From positions 868,001-932,000 of the forward strand of contig NZ_CP019304.1 in NCBI RefSeq assembly GCF_001969265.1: a stretch of 64,000 bases of DNA, in the 5' to 3' direction. The notes beneath the pieces are model-generated. The model had not been told where the DNA came from. It saw only the letters and a program-made list of their open reading frames with translations, and did not search any database. A program made the translations under genes and the position numbers. The DNA is from Arthrobacter sp. QXT-31 (GTDB taxonomy: Bacteria; Actinomycetota; Actinomycetes; Actinomycetales; Micrococcaceae). Position 1 is the stretch's first letter. Each line of letters begins with the position of its first letter. Below, piece after piece: positions 8,285 through 16,731 of this stretch.

Positions 8285-9523
8285 ATGCCTGAAGCAGTCA
8301 TTGTTTCAACCGCCAGGAGCCCGATCGGCCGCGCCTTCAAGGGCTCACTGAAGGATGAGCGGCCGGACGACATGGCCGCCGCCATGGTCCGGGCGGCGCT
8401 GGCCAAACTGCCGGCGTTCGACCCCACCGGGGACACCGGGCCCGGACTGGACGACCTCTATCTCGGCTGCGCCGAACCCAGCGGCGAGGCGGGATCCAAC
8501 ATGGCACGCGTCGTCACCATCCTCACCGGACTGGACAACGTACCCGCGGCCACCGTCAACCGGTTCTGCGCCTCCAGCCTGCAGACCCTTCGGATGGCCT
8601 TCCACGCCATCCGGGCGGGCGAGGGCCAGGCGTTCGTGGCGGCCGGCGTCGAAGCCGTGTCCCGCTACCAGGACTGGGCCGGGGCGGGCGAAACGGGAGC
8701 CCAAAACCACAACCCGCTGTTCGAACCGGCCCGCCAGCGGACGGCCGCACGGGCGGAGTCGAACACGCCCTGGACTGATCCGCGGCTGGGTGACCGGATG
8801 CCGGACATCTACATCGCCATGGGCCAGACGGCCGAGAACGTGGCCACGTCCTACGGGATCAGCCGTGCGGACCAGGATGAGTGGGCCGTGCTGAGCCAGA
8901 ACCGGGCCGAGGCGGCGATCGCCTCCGGCTTCTACGCCCGCGAAATCACACCGTACGAGCGGCGCGACGGCACGGTGGTGGACCGGGACGACTCGCCGCG
9001 CCCCGGCGTGAGCCTCGAGGCCGTCAGCGCCCTGCAGCCGGTCTTCCGGCGCGAGGGCACGGTCACTGCCGGCAATGCGTGCCCGCTCAATGACGGCGCC
9101 GCGGCCCTGGTGGTCATGAGCTACGACCTGGCCCGGGACCTCGGGCTGGAGCCGCTTGCCAGGATCGTCTCCACCGCGGCCACCGCCCTGTCCCCCGAAC
9201 TGATGGGGATGGGGCCGGTGGAGGCCTCCAGGCAGGCGCTGGCCCGCGCCCGCCTGGACATGCGGGACATCGACCTCGTGGAGCTCAACGAGGCGTTCGC
9301 CGTCCAGGTGGTGGCCAGCGCCCGCGAACTCAAAATCGACCCGGCCAAGCTCAACATCCACGGCGGCGCCATCGCCTTGGGCCACCCCTTCGGCATGACC
9401 GGCGCGCGGATGACCACCACGCTGCTCAACGGCCTGCGCGAAACGGACGGAACGCTGGGCCTGGCCACCCTCTGCGTCGGCGGCGGCCAGGGCATGGCCG
9501 TGGTGCTGGAGCGGCTCACCTAG
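8285..9523 (+). CDS. Acetyl-CoA acetyltransferase (thiolase)
   Basis: Thiolases form acetoacetyl-CoA or cleave 3-ketoacyl-CoA. The 412-aa protein has the N-terminal acyl-enzyme cysteine C95 in NRFCASSLQT, the catalytic His367 in GGAIALGHPFG and the second cysteine C397 in TLCVGGGQGM, so the catalytic set is complete. Whether it is biosynthetic (PhaA/AtoB-like) or degradative (FadA-like) cannot be settled. No beta-oxidation partner lies beside it, and the presence of the SxARxPIGR segment fits both. The ATG follows the end of galK by 40 bp, so it may be read from the gal promoter or from its own. A strong terminator shared with the convergent gene follows. Confidence 0.93.
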   Translation: MPEAVIVSTARSPIGRAFKGSLKDERPDDMAAAMVRAALAKLPAFDPTGDTGPGLDDLYLGCAEPSGEAGSNMARVVTILTGLDNVPAATVNRFCASSLQTLRMAFHAIRAGEGQAFVAAGVEAVSRYQDWAGAGETGAQNHNPLFEPARQRTAARAESNTPWTDPRLGDRMPDIYIAMGQTAENVATSYGISRADQDEWAVLSQNRAEAAIASGFYAREITPYERRDGTVVDRDDSPRPGVSLEAVSALQPVFRREGTVTAGNACPLNDGAAALVVMSYDLARDLGLEPLARIVSTAATALSPELMGMGPVEASRQALARARLDMRDIDLVELNEAFAVQVVASARELKIDPAKLNIHGGAIALGHPFGMTGARMTTTLLNGLRETDGTLGLATLCVGGGQGMAVVLERLT

Positions 9524-9612
9524 CCCGTTCCACTGGAGATTTTGTACAGATAATGGCTCCAAATGGCCCCCGAAGTCGCGACAAATGGACAAAAACCCCA
9601 GTCTTGACGCGA

Positions 9613-9646
9613 AAGTGGGGCCCCGCCGGTTGGCGGGGCCCCACTT
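9613..9646. terminator. Bidirectional terminator between thiolase and YccA-like gene
   Basis: A perfect 15-bp inverted repeat (9613-9627 with 9632-9646, arm AAGTGGGGCCCCGCC) with a 4-nt loop lies between two convergent genes. A-rich and T-rich flanks on both sides fit termination in both directions. Confidence 0.85.
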
Positions 9647-9684
9647 CATGCTACTGAGGAACGACGGCGGCAGCCGCTATGTGC

Positions 9685-10623
9685 CTATTCTTCCCCGCCG
9701 CGGAGGATCGCCAGCAGGCGGATGATTTCCACGTACAGCCACACGAGCGTGACGGTGAGGCCGAAGGCGGCGGTCCAGGAGAAGCGCTCCGGCGCTCCGG
9801 CGCGGACGCCGGCCTCGATGCTGGTGAAGTCCATGATCAGCGAGAAGGCGGCGAGGCCGATCGCGAGCAGGCCGATAAAGACGCCCAGCGGGATGCCGAA
9901 GATCTCAACGCTCGTGCGCAGGCCGAAGGGTGAATCCACCGCGCCGGTCCACATCATGATCATGTTGATCAAGGCGAACACCGCGTAGCCGATGACCGCG
10001 ATCATGAAGAAGCGCATTGCCTTGGGCGTGGCGCGGACCTTGCCGCTCTTGAAGAGCACCAGGGTCACGGCGAACACGGACAGCGTGCCGATGACCGCCT
10101 GCAGGCCGACGCCCGGGTACATCCCGTCGAGGATGCGGGTCAGGCCTCCGAGGAAGAAGCCCTCGAGCGCGGCGTAGGCCAGGATGAGGGCCGGCGAGGG
10201 CTGCTTCTTGAACGTGTTGACCAGGGCCAGGACAAAGCCGCCCAGCGCGCCCACGATCATGAGCATGCTGGCGAGCGACAGGCTCACCGTCAGGGTGACG
10301 GCCGCGCCAACCACTACCGCCGCGAGGCAGATGGCGGTCTTGACGATGACGTCGTCGAAGGTCATCCGTCCGGTTTCGGCGGGGCCGGCCGCCGGCCGGT
10401 TGTACATCTGCTGCAGCTGGTCGTTGGTCATGTTCTGCTGCTGCGACATCCAGCCGGACTGGGCGTCCATGACCGAGCCGGGAGCGCGGCCCTGGCCGTA
10501 CTGCGGCTGGCCGAACTGGTTCTGGCCGTAGTGGTTCTGGCCGTACGCCTGCGGGACAGGCGGTGCCTGGGTGGCTTCACGGAAATTCTTTCCGTTGAAG
10601 ATCGGGTTTCCGCCAAGTGCCAT
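9685..10623 (-). CDS. Bax inhibitor-1/YccA family membrane protein
   Basis: This protein of about 312 aa has seven predicted hydrophobic helices in its C-terminal two thirds and a hydrophilic N-terminus of about 90 residues. The start is the ATG at 10623: GGAGG lies just upstream, and the protein then begins MALGGNPIFNGKNF, a beginning I recognise from actinobacterial members. The N-terminus holds a short YGQN/YGQ repeat (about residues 26-45). Bacterial relatives (YccA, YetJ) are linked to FtsH regulation and pH-dependent calcium leak, but a function here is only inferred. The 3' end faces the thiolase gene across a strong terminator, and the 5' end faces the liv operon. Confidence 0.9.
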   Translation of the reverse strand: MALGGNPIFNGKNFREATQAPPVPQAYGQNHYGQNQFGQPQYGQGRAPGSVMDAQSGWMSQQQNMTNDQLQQMYNRPAAGPAETGRMTFDDVIVKTAICLAAVVVGAAVTLTVSLSLASMLMIVGALGGFVLALVNTFKKQPSPALILAYAALEGFFLGGLTRILDGMYPGVGLQAVIGTLSVFAVTLVLFKSGKVRATPKAMRFFMIAVIGYAVFALINMIMMWTGAVDSPFGLRTSVEIFGIPLGVFIGLLAIGLAAFSLIMDFTSIEAGVRAGAPERFSWTAAFGLTVTLVWLYVEIIRLLAILRGGEE

Positions 10624-10933
10624 TGCGGGTGTCCTCCGTCTAGGGGGTTGAGTGTTGGTTCTAAAGCTCACGCTATCAATTCCTACGCACTAACGGCAGG
10701 GAAAGTTCCGCTGTGGCAGCGGACTTTTCAGTTGTTACCGGATCGCTATCTGATGGTCAGCTCCGCCCGCGATGTTTGTACTGCCCGCGCTGTACGATAA
10801 GCGGGTCAGGGTGACGGATATCACAGCTGGTCAAGCCCGCTTCACCAGCAGGAACTCTCTTCCGTCCGCCGCCCTCCGTTCGCAGCGGCTGCAACGAAGC
10901 AGCCGCAACCACCCCCACGTGGAGGTTTTCAAT
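10624..10933. other. Divergent intergenic region upstream of livH
   Basis: This 310-bp stretch has no convincing gene. It contains a hairpin at about 10702-10727 (arms AAAGTtCCGCT and AGCGGACTTT) followed by T residues, and it must hold the promoters of the YccA-like gene and of the liv operon. A frame open back to 10772 in phase with livH lacks a good ribosome binding site and gives atypical residues, so I do not count it as coding. I see no riboswitch. Confidence 0.5.
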
Positions 10934-12274
10934 TTGAGACGCACACCGAGAGGGCTGCCTATCCGGCGGCCGGCCGGGCTGCTGAAGGTATGGGGGGCCA
11001 TTGCCTCCGCCGTCGTGGCACTTCTGCTGGTCGCAGCACCGGCATCGCAGGCAGGCACTCCAGCTCCGACACCACCCCCGTCGAACCAGCAGTTCCAGAA
11101 CAGCATCAGCGGCTTCCTCCGCGACGATACCCGGCGTCCCCTCGAAGGCGTCAAGATCACCGCCAAGAGCGGCGACTTCACCGGCGAGGCAACCTCGGGC
11201 GCCAACGGGTCCTGGCGGATTGGCGTTCCCACCCAGGGCACCTACGAAATCGAACTGGACGAGTCAACGCTTCCGGAGGGCATCACGCTCGCCGAGGGCC
11301 AGTCGAATCCCCGCAACGTCACGTTCAGCCAGACGTCAAACCTCTCGGTCATCTTCGCCTTCGGCAAGGGCATCGTGGTGCAGCAGCAGGACTTCGGCCA
11401 GAACCTCCTCAACCGGCTTGTGGCCGGCCTTAGCTTCGGCCTGCTGCTGGCCCTTGCCTCGGTGGGCCTGTCCCTGATCTTCGGCACCACCGGGCTCACC
11501 AACTTTGCGCACGGCGAGATGGTGACGCTCGGCGCCGTGCTGGTCTTCGGATTCAGCGCCCTGAACCTGCCCTTCTGGCTGGCCATCATCCTGGCCCTGC
11601 TCGGCGGCGGACTCCTTGGCTATGTGCAGGACACCGGGCTGTGGCGCCCGCTGCGGCGCCGCGGCACGGGCCTGGTGCCCATGATGATTGTCAGCATCGG
11701 ATTGGCCCTGGCGGTCCGCTACATCATCCAGTTCTACTTCGGCGGGGCCACGCAGCAGCTGCCCTTCGCGCAGAGCGCCGAAATCCAGATCGGCCCGGTC
11801 TCCATCTCCCCCAACAACCTGTGGTCCCTGGTCATCAGCGCCATCGTGATCGCCCTCCTGGGCATCGTGCTGCTGAAGACCAGGCTCGGCAAGGCGACCC
11901 GCGCGGTGGCCGACAACCCCGCCCTGGCCGCCGCTTCCGGCATCGACGTCGACGGCGTCATCCGCCTGGTCTGGATCGTGGGCGGTGTCCTGGCCTCCCT
12001 GGGCGGCATCCTCTGGGCCTACTACCGCCCGGGCGTCACCTTCGACATGGGCTCGCAGATCCTGCTGCTCATCTTCGCAGGCGTGACCCTTGGCGGCCTC
12101 GGCACCGTTTTCGGCGCCCTCGTCGGGTCCATCATCGTCGGCATCTTCGTCGAACTGACCACAGTGTTCGGCCTCGCGGCCGACCTCAAATACGTGGGAG
12201 CACTCTTCATCATGATCGTTGTCCTCTTGTTCCGGCCCCAGGGCATCCTGGGCCGCCGCGAGCGCGTGGGTTAG
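10934..12274 (+). CDS. livH: Branched-chain amino acid ABC permease LivH with a secreted N-terminal domain
   Basis: The C-terminal part (from about residue 157) is a LivH inner-membrane permease: SVGLSLIFGTTGLTNFAHGEMVTLG and the ending FRPQGILGRRERVG are typical. The start is TTG at 10934, after GGAGG, giving a 446-aa protein. Its first 40 residues form a signal peptide (RRPAGLLK, hydrophobic core, then APASQA before GTP). Residues about 57-143 form a beta-rich domain resembling Cna-B or carboxypeptidase-regulatory-like folds (ISGFLRDDTRRPLEGVKI and TSGANGSWRIGVPTQGTYEI). A standard LivH is about 290-310 aa and lacks this part, so the extra domain should sit outside the membrane, perhaps near the binding protein. 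It starts the livHMGF operon. Confidence 0.9.
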   Translation: MRRTPRGLPIRRPAGLLKVWGAIASAVVALLLVAAPASQAGTPAPTPPPSNQQFQNSISGFLRDDTRRPLEGVKITAKSGDFTGEATSGANGSWRIGVPTQGTYEIELDESTLPEGITLAEGQSNPRNVTFSQTSNLSVIFAFGKGIVVQQQDFGQNLLNRLVAGLSFGLLLALASVGLSLIFGTTGLTNFAHGEMVTLGAVLVFGFSALNLPFWLAIILALLGGGLLGYVQDTGLWRPLRRRGTGLVPMMIVSIGLALAVRYIIQFYFGGATQQLPFAQSAEIQIGPVSISPNNLWSLVISAIVIALLGIVLLKTRLGKATRAVADNPALAAASGIDVDGVIRLVWIVGGVLASLGGILWAYYRPGVTFDMGSQILLLIFAGVTLGGLGTVFGALVGSIIVGIFVELTTVFGLAADLKYVGALFIMIVVLLFRPQGILGRRERVG

Positions 12275-12283
12275 GAGACAGCC

Positions 12284-13252
12284 ATGGACTTTGGATTTAT
12301 CCTTGCCAGCGCTGCTGGGGAACTTTTCAGCCCGACGACGGCGGCCTACGCCCTCGCGGCGCTCGGCCTCGCCGTGCATTTCGGCTACTCGGGCCTGCTG
12401 AACTTCGGCCAGGCCGGCTTCATGGCGGTGGGCGCCTACGGCTTCGCCATCTCGACCCTCAGCTTCCGGGTGCCCTTCTTCGTGGGGCTGCTGATCGCCG
12501 TCGTCTGCTCGGTGCTCTTTGCGCTGGTGCTGGGCATTCCCACGCTCCGCCTGCGGGCCGACTACCTGGCCATCGTTACCATCGCCGCAGCGGAAATCGT
12601 GCGCTACGTCGTCACCACCAACCAGCTCACGTCCGTGACCGGTTCCGCCAATGGGCTTGCCGCCTTCGAAGGCGGGTTCTATTCGATGAACCCGTTCCCT
12701 GAGGGCTCCTATTTCGGCATGAACAACCGGGACTTCTTCATCCGGGTGGTGGGCTGGGGACTCGTGGCGGTCGGCTGCGTCCTTGTCTGGCTCCTGATGC
12801 GCAGCCCTTGGGGCCGCGTCCTGAAAGGCATCCGCGAGGACGAGAACGCGGTGCGTTCACTCGGCAAGAACGTGTACGCCCACAAGATGCAGGCACTCGT
12901 GATCGGCGGCATCTTCGGTGCGCTGGCCGGAATGATCTTCACGCTCCCCCGGGGCGCCGTGCAGCCGGCCAACTACGGCACCGAGCTGACGTTCTTCCTG
13001 TGGACCTGCCTGCTGCTGGGCGGCATGGCAACAGTCCTCGGGCCGGTGATCGGCGCCATGATCTTCTGGGTGGTCCTGTCCCTCACGCAGGGCGTTCTGT
13101 ACGGTCTCATCGAATCCGGCGCGGTGACCTGGCTGACCACGGTCCAGGCCGGTCAGCTGCGCTACATCCTGGTGGGCATCGCCCTGATGCTGCTGATGAT
13201 CTTCAGGCCACAGGGTGTCTTTGGCAACAAGAAGGAGCTGGCGTTCGCATGA
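12284..13252 (+). CDS. livM: Branched-chain amino acid ABC permease LivM
   Basis: LivM is the second membrane subunit of the LIV-type importer. The 322-aa protein has about eight to nine hydrophobic helices. Family segments are GYSGLLNFGQAGFMAVGAYG near residue 35, PTLRLRADYLAIVTIAAAEI near residue 85 and SPWGRVLKGIREDENAVRSLGKN near residue 175, the last being the cytoplasmic loop that contacts the ATPases. It starts 10 bp after livH behind a GGAG-type site and its stop overlaps the livG start (ATGA), so expression is coupled. Confidence 0.95.
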   Translation: MDFGFILASAAGELFSPTTAAYALAALGLAVHFGYSGLLNFGQAGFMAVGAYGFAISTLSFRVPFFVGLLIAVVCSVLFALVLGIPTLRLRADYLAIVTIAAAEIVRYVVTTNQLTSVTGSANGLAAFEGGFYSMNPFPEGSYFGMNNRDFFIRVVGWGLVAVGCVLVWLLMRSPWGRVLKGIREDENAVRSLGKNVYAHKMQALVIGGIFGALAGMIFTLPRGAVQPANYGTELTFFLWTCLLLGGMATVLGPVIGAMIFWVVLSLTQGVLYGLIESGAVTWLTTVQAGQLRYILVGIALMLLMIFRPQGVFGNKKELAFA

Positions 13253-14280
13253 GCAAGCACAGCGAGGAAGCAATGGAAGAGGGCGTCGACTACATGACGG
13301 ACACCCGTCCGATCGCCGTCGGGGAAAACACCCCCGGCTGCAAGAAGCGGGACCCGATCGTCGTCGCCGAAAACGTCACCCGCAGCTTCGGGGGCATCAA
13401 CGCCGTCGACGTCGACTACCTGGAGATTCCGCGGCACAAGATCACCGCCCTGATCGGCCCCAACGGGGCCGGCAAGACCACCCTGTTCAACCTGCTCACC
13501 GGCTTCGATACGCCGAACTCGGGCAAGTGGCAGTTCGAGGGCCAGAGCATCGCCGGGGTGTCCTCCTACAAGGTGGCGCGGATGGGCATGGTGCGAACCT
13601 TCCAGCTCACCAAGGTCATGGGCAAGCTCACCGTCATGGAGAACATGCGGCTCGGCGCGTCCAACCAGCCGGGTGAAAGGCTGTCCAAGGCCCTGTTCAA
13701 GAACATCTGGGGCGGCCGGGAGAAGGAGATCACCGAGCACGCCAACGTCCTGCTGGAGAAGTTCAAGCTCGACACCAAGAAGGACGACTACGCGGCCTCG
13801 CTGTCCGGTGGCCAGCGCAAGCTGCTGGAGATGGCGCGTTCCCTGATGGTCCGTCCCAAACTGGTGATGCTGGACGAACCGATGGCAGGGGTCAACCCGG
13901 CACTGACGCAGTCGCTGCTGGACCACATCAAAAACCTGAAGTCCGAGGGCATGACCGTCCTCTTCGTGGAACACGACATGCACATGGTCCGGCACATCGC
14001 CGACTGGGTGGTGGTCATGGCCGAAGGGAAGATCGTGGCCGAGGGCCCCCCGGGCGAGGTCATGAAGGACCCCGCCGTCATCGACGCCTACCTGGGCGCC
14101 CACCACGACGTCGATCTTGGCGACACCGAGGGCATTCGGGAGCTGGAGCAGGAACTGGCGGCGGATGAGGAGTCCATCGTCGGCACCGAGAATGCGGGCA
14201 TCATCGCCGTGGACGCTGTGGCACCTGACCTCCGGCCCGGCGGATCATCTGCCATCCCCACAGACAAGGACAAGGAATGA
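13249..14280 (+). CDS. livG: Branched-chain amino acid ABC transporter ATP-binding protein LivG
   Basis: This 343-aa ATPase subunit has Walker A GPNGAGKTT (70-78), the signature LSGGQRK (185-191) and Walker B LVMLDEP (205-211). The FVEHDMHMVRHIADWV segment with the switch histidine identifies the LivG type. The start is the ATG overlapping the livM stop; an internal ATG 15 codons in is an alternative. It is longer than usual at both ends: about 35 extra N-terminal residues and an acidic C-terminal tail of about 55 residues (ELEQELAADEESI...) after the conserved DAYLGAHH end. The role of the tail is unknown. The stop overlaps the livF ATG. Confidence 0.94.
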   Translation: MSKHSEEAMEEGVDYMTDTRPIAVGENTPGCKKRDPIVVAENVTRSFGGINAVDVDYLEIPRHKITALIGPNGAGKTTLFNLLTGFDTPNSGKWQFEGQSIAGVSSYKVARMGMVRTFQLTKVMGKLTVMENMRLGASNQPGERLSKALFKNIWGGREKEITEHANVLLEKFKLDTKKDDYAASLSGGQRKLLEMARSLMVRPKLVMLDEPMAGVNPALTQSLLDHIKNLKSEGMTVLFVEHDMHMVRHIADWVVVMAEGKIVAEGPPGEVMKDPAVIDAYLGAHHDVDLGDTEGIRELEQELAADEESIVGTENAGIIAVDAVAPDLRPGGSSAIPTDKDKE

Positions 14281-15047
14281 GTGCCACGAGCCCGGCCCCG
14301 GCCGCAAACAGCGCAGCAGAGGACGGCGTCGTCGTCAAAGTCACGGACCTGGTGGCCGGCTACCTCCCCGGCGTCAACATCCTCAACGGGTGCAGCATCG
14401 AGGCCCGGAAGGGCGAGCTGATCGGCATTATCGGCCCGAACGGGGCCGGCAAGTCCACCCTGCTGAAGGCCATGTTCGGGCTGGTCAAGGTGCACTCCGG
14501 GTCCGTCGTGGTCCGGGGCCGTGACCTCACGGGACTGAAGGCCAACAAGCTGGTGACCCAGGGCGTCGGATTCGTGCCGCAGACCAACAACGTCTTCGCC
14601 ACGCTGACCATCGAGGAAAACATGCAGATGGGCATGTTCCAGCGTCCCAAGGACTTCGCCGAGCGCTTCGACTTCGTCACCAGCCTGTTCCCTGAACTCG
14701 GCAAACGCCGGGCGCAGCGTGCAGGGTCCCTGTCCGGCGGCGAGCGGCAGATGGTGGCGATGGGGCGGGCCCTGATGATGGAACCGGCGGTGCTGCTGCT
14801 GGACGAGCCCTCGGCAGGCCTCTCCCCCGTCAAGCAGGACGAGACGTTCCTGCGGGTGCACGAGATCAACCGGGCCGGCGTGTCCGTCATCATGGTGGAA
14901 CAGAACGCCCGCCGCTGCCTGCAGATCTGCGACCGCGGCTACGTCCTGGACCAGGGCAGGGACGCGTACACCGGCACCGGCCGCGAGCTCATGAAGGACC
15001 CCAAGGTCATCCAGCTGTACCTCGGCACGCTGGCGGACGAGCACTAG
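14277..15047 (+). CDS. livF: Branched-chain amino acid ABC transporter ATP-binding protein LivF
   Basis: LivF is the second ATPase of the LIV importer and pairs with LivG. The 256-aa protein has Walker [13 protein letters not shown] near residue 52, the signature SLSGGERQMVAMGRAL near residue 155 and Walker B VLLLDEPSAGLSP just after. It ends with the typical VIQLYLGTLADEH. It overlaps livG by 4 bp and closes the operon; a perfect 19-bp stem-loop follows. The operon has no binding-protein gene of its own on this strand, and the convergent LivK gene next door probably supplies that part. Confidence 0.95.
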   Translation: MSATSPAPAANSAAEDGVVVKVTDLVAGYLPGVNILNGCSIEARKGELIGIIGPNGAGKSTLLKAMFGLVKVHSGSVVVRGRDLTGLKANKLVTQGVGFVPQTNNVFATLTIEENMQMGMFQRPKDFAERFDFVTSLFPELGKRRAQRAGSLSGGERQMVAMGRALMMEPAVLLLDEPSAGLSPVKQDETFLRVHEINRAGVSVIMVEQNARRCLQICDRGYVLDQGRDAYTGTGRELMKDPKVIQLYLGTLADEH

Positions 15048-15060
15048 CCCCGCCAAGCAC

Positions 15061-15102
15061 CACAGAGAAGCCCCCGTCCGGCTGGACGGGGGCTTCTCTG
15101 TG
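15061..15102. terminator. Bidirectional terminator between livF and livK
   Basis: A perfect 19-bp stem (15061-15079 with 15084-15102, arm CACAGAGAAGCCCCCGTCC) with a 4-nt loop lies between the convergent livF and livK stops. Confidence 0.88.
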
Positions 15103-15117
15103 CGGTGGGAAGCGGCT

Positions 15118-16464
15118 TTACAGCTTGCCGAATTCTTCCCTGGCCGGCGTGTACTTGTTGTCGTCCTGGTACTCGTAGATGCCGATGAAGGCTTCCGTCG
15201 GGTCACCGGCCTCGGAGAAGGTCACCGGACCGGACTGGCCGTCGTAGTCGATGTCCTTGCCATTGCGGAGCAGCGTGACGCAGGACGGGAAGTCCGTGCA
15301 CTTCTCGCCGCCCTCGGAGACTGCCTTGAGCTGCTTGGCGATCTCCGCGCCCTTAGTGCTCTTGGCGGCCTCTGATGCCAGCGAAATCAGGTTGACGGCG
15401 TCGTAGGACTCGCCGGCGTAGCTGTAGTCCTTCAGGGCCGGGTCGATGGCGAGGAGCTCCTTCTTGAAGTCCTCCTTGGCGAAGGTGCCGGGGATGGTTC
15501 CCTGCGCGCCCTTCAGCGTTCCGGCCTTGAAGTCCTTGCTGTAGTCGGACGTGTTGCCATCCACCATGAACAGCTGGGTGGGCTTGATGCCCTTGCCGGT
15601 CAGCAGCGGAACGATGCTCTTGGCCTGGTCGAAGGTGATCAGCGCAATGGCATCCGGCTTCGCGGCGATGACCTTGTCCACCTGGCTGCTGAACTGCGAG
15701 TCACCCTCGTTGAAGAGTTCCTCGGCCACAACCTGGCCGCCGGCTGCCTCAAAGGCGGCCTTGATGTTCTTCTGCAGGCCCGTGCCGTAGGCATCGTTCA
15801 GGACGATCATGCCCACGGTCTGGGCACCACAGGTGGCCATGTAGTTACCCAGCACCTTGCCCTGCAGGACGTCCGACGGAGCGGTGCGCCAGTACAGGCC
15901 CTTGTCATCCCAGGTGGTGAAGTCGGGCGAGGTGTTGGCCGGCGAGAACTGGACCACGCCCGCGCCGGTGATCTGGTTGATCACGGTCTTGGACACGCCC
16001 GAGGAGGCGGCGCCGATGATGGCGCTGACACCCTGGCCGAGGAGTGCCGTGGTGGACTGCGTGGCGATGTCCGTCTTGGTGTCGCCGGAATCGCGGTGGA
16101 CCACCTGGATCGGCTTGCCGAGCACGCCGCCGGCGTCGTTGACTTCCTTGACACCAAGGTTAACACCGGCGATTTCGGGTGGGCCAAGGAACGCCAGCGA
16201 CCCCGTCGTCGGCAGAAGCGATCCAAGTTTCAGCGGTGTGGGGGTGGTGGTGGTCGCAGCCGGCACGTCGCCGGTCTGTGTTGCAGTACTGGTTGCCCCG
16301 GCCGTGGCACTGGGTGCAGGGCACGCGATGCCGCCTGCCGCTGCGGTGGTTTCGGTCGCGCTTGGGGTGGAGCCGCCACCACAAGCCGTGGCCAGAAGGG
16401 CGACGCCGAGGCTAAGCGCTGTGAGCTTAGCGACCCTGGGCGCCGCCTGGGGGAGTGAAATCAT
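15118..16464 (-). CDS. livK: Branched-chain amino acid ABC substrate-binding lipoprotein
   Basis: This 448-aa periplasmic-type binding protein is anchored as a lipoprotein: the signal ends in the lipobox LLATAC with C28 as the lipidated residue, followed by a Gly/Ser/Thr/Ala-rich linker. The mature part is a type-I solute-binding fold (LGSLLPTTGSLAFLGPPEIAGVNLGV... and VIIGAASSGVSKTVINQI...), typical of the LivK family. It is on the strand opposite to livHMGF and converges with it, so it has its own promoter upstream of 16464 and can be made in excess. Ligand specificity cannot be read from the sequence. Confidence 0.92.
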   Translation of the reverse strand: MISLPQAAPRVAKLTALSLGVALLATACGGGSTPSATETTAAAGGIACPAPSATAGATSTATQTGDVPAATTTTPTPLKLGSLLPTTGSLAFLGPPEIAGVNLGVKEVNDAGGVLGKPIQVVHRDSGDTKTDIATQSTTALLGQGVSAIIGAASSGVSKTVINQITGAGVVQFSPANTSPDFTTWDDKGLYWRTAPSDVLQGKVLGNYMATCGAQTVGMIVLNDAYGTGLQKNIKAAFEAAGGQVVAEELFNEGDSQFSSQVDKVIAAKPDAIALITFDQAKSIVPLLTGKGIKPTQLFMVDGNTSDYSKDFKAGTLKGAQGTIPGTFAKEDFKKELLAIDPALKDYSYAGESYDAVNLISLASEAAKSTKGAEIAKQLKAVSEGGEKCTDFPSCVTLLRNGKDIDYDGQSGPVTFSEAGDPTEAFIGIYEYQDDNKYTPAREEFGKL

Positions 16465-16637
16465 TGAGAATCTCCTCGATCCAAAGGTGCGTACGGCCTT
16501 TGATGCGATTTGTGGTCAGGGGTTCCTGAGCTAAATTCAAGCTAATCCAATTCGTGCAGGAACATAAGTGACTAAGGTCACATCCTCATAACACTCGTTG
16601 CATATTGGAACACCGGCGGCGCCGAGGAGAAAGCTAG

Positions 16638-16711
16638 TACCCCAGGTGGGACTCGAACCCACAACACGCGGATTTTAAGTCCGCTGCCTCTGCCAATTGG
16701 GCTACTGGGGC
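16638..16711 (-). tRNA. tRNA-Leu (UAA anticodon) lacking the long variable arm
   Basis: Read on the minus strand, 74 nt fold as a cloverleaf: acceptor GCCCCAG with CTGGGGT, a D-arm GCC/GGC with an 11-nt loop, anticodon stem GCGGA/TCCGC around the loop CTTAAAA, a five-base variable region GTGTT, and T-arm GTGGG/CCCAC with TTCGAGT. The anticodon is UAA (leucine) and the discriminator is A, as in leucine tRNAs. The three-pair D-stem with a large loop also resembles leucine tRNAs, but the long variable arm expected of them is absent. No CCA is encoded. It lies between livK and a GNAT gene, with no integrase nearby. Confidence 0.85.
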
Positions 16712-16731
16712 GCCCGGTCAATGGTATCGCC

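Noticed and set aside
10772..10933. Longer LivH starting 54 codons upstream
   Set aside because: The extra part is Arg/Ser-rich without a ribosome site, while the TTG at 10934 follows GGAGG and begins a clean signal peptide.
16638..16711. tRNA as an integration (att) site
   Set aside because: No integrase, no repeated tRNA 3' end and no foreign gene block lie on either side.
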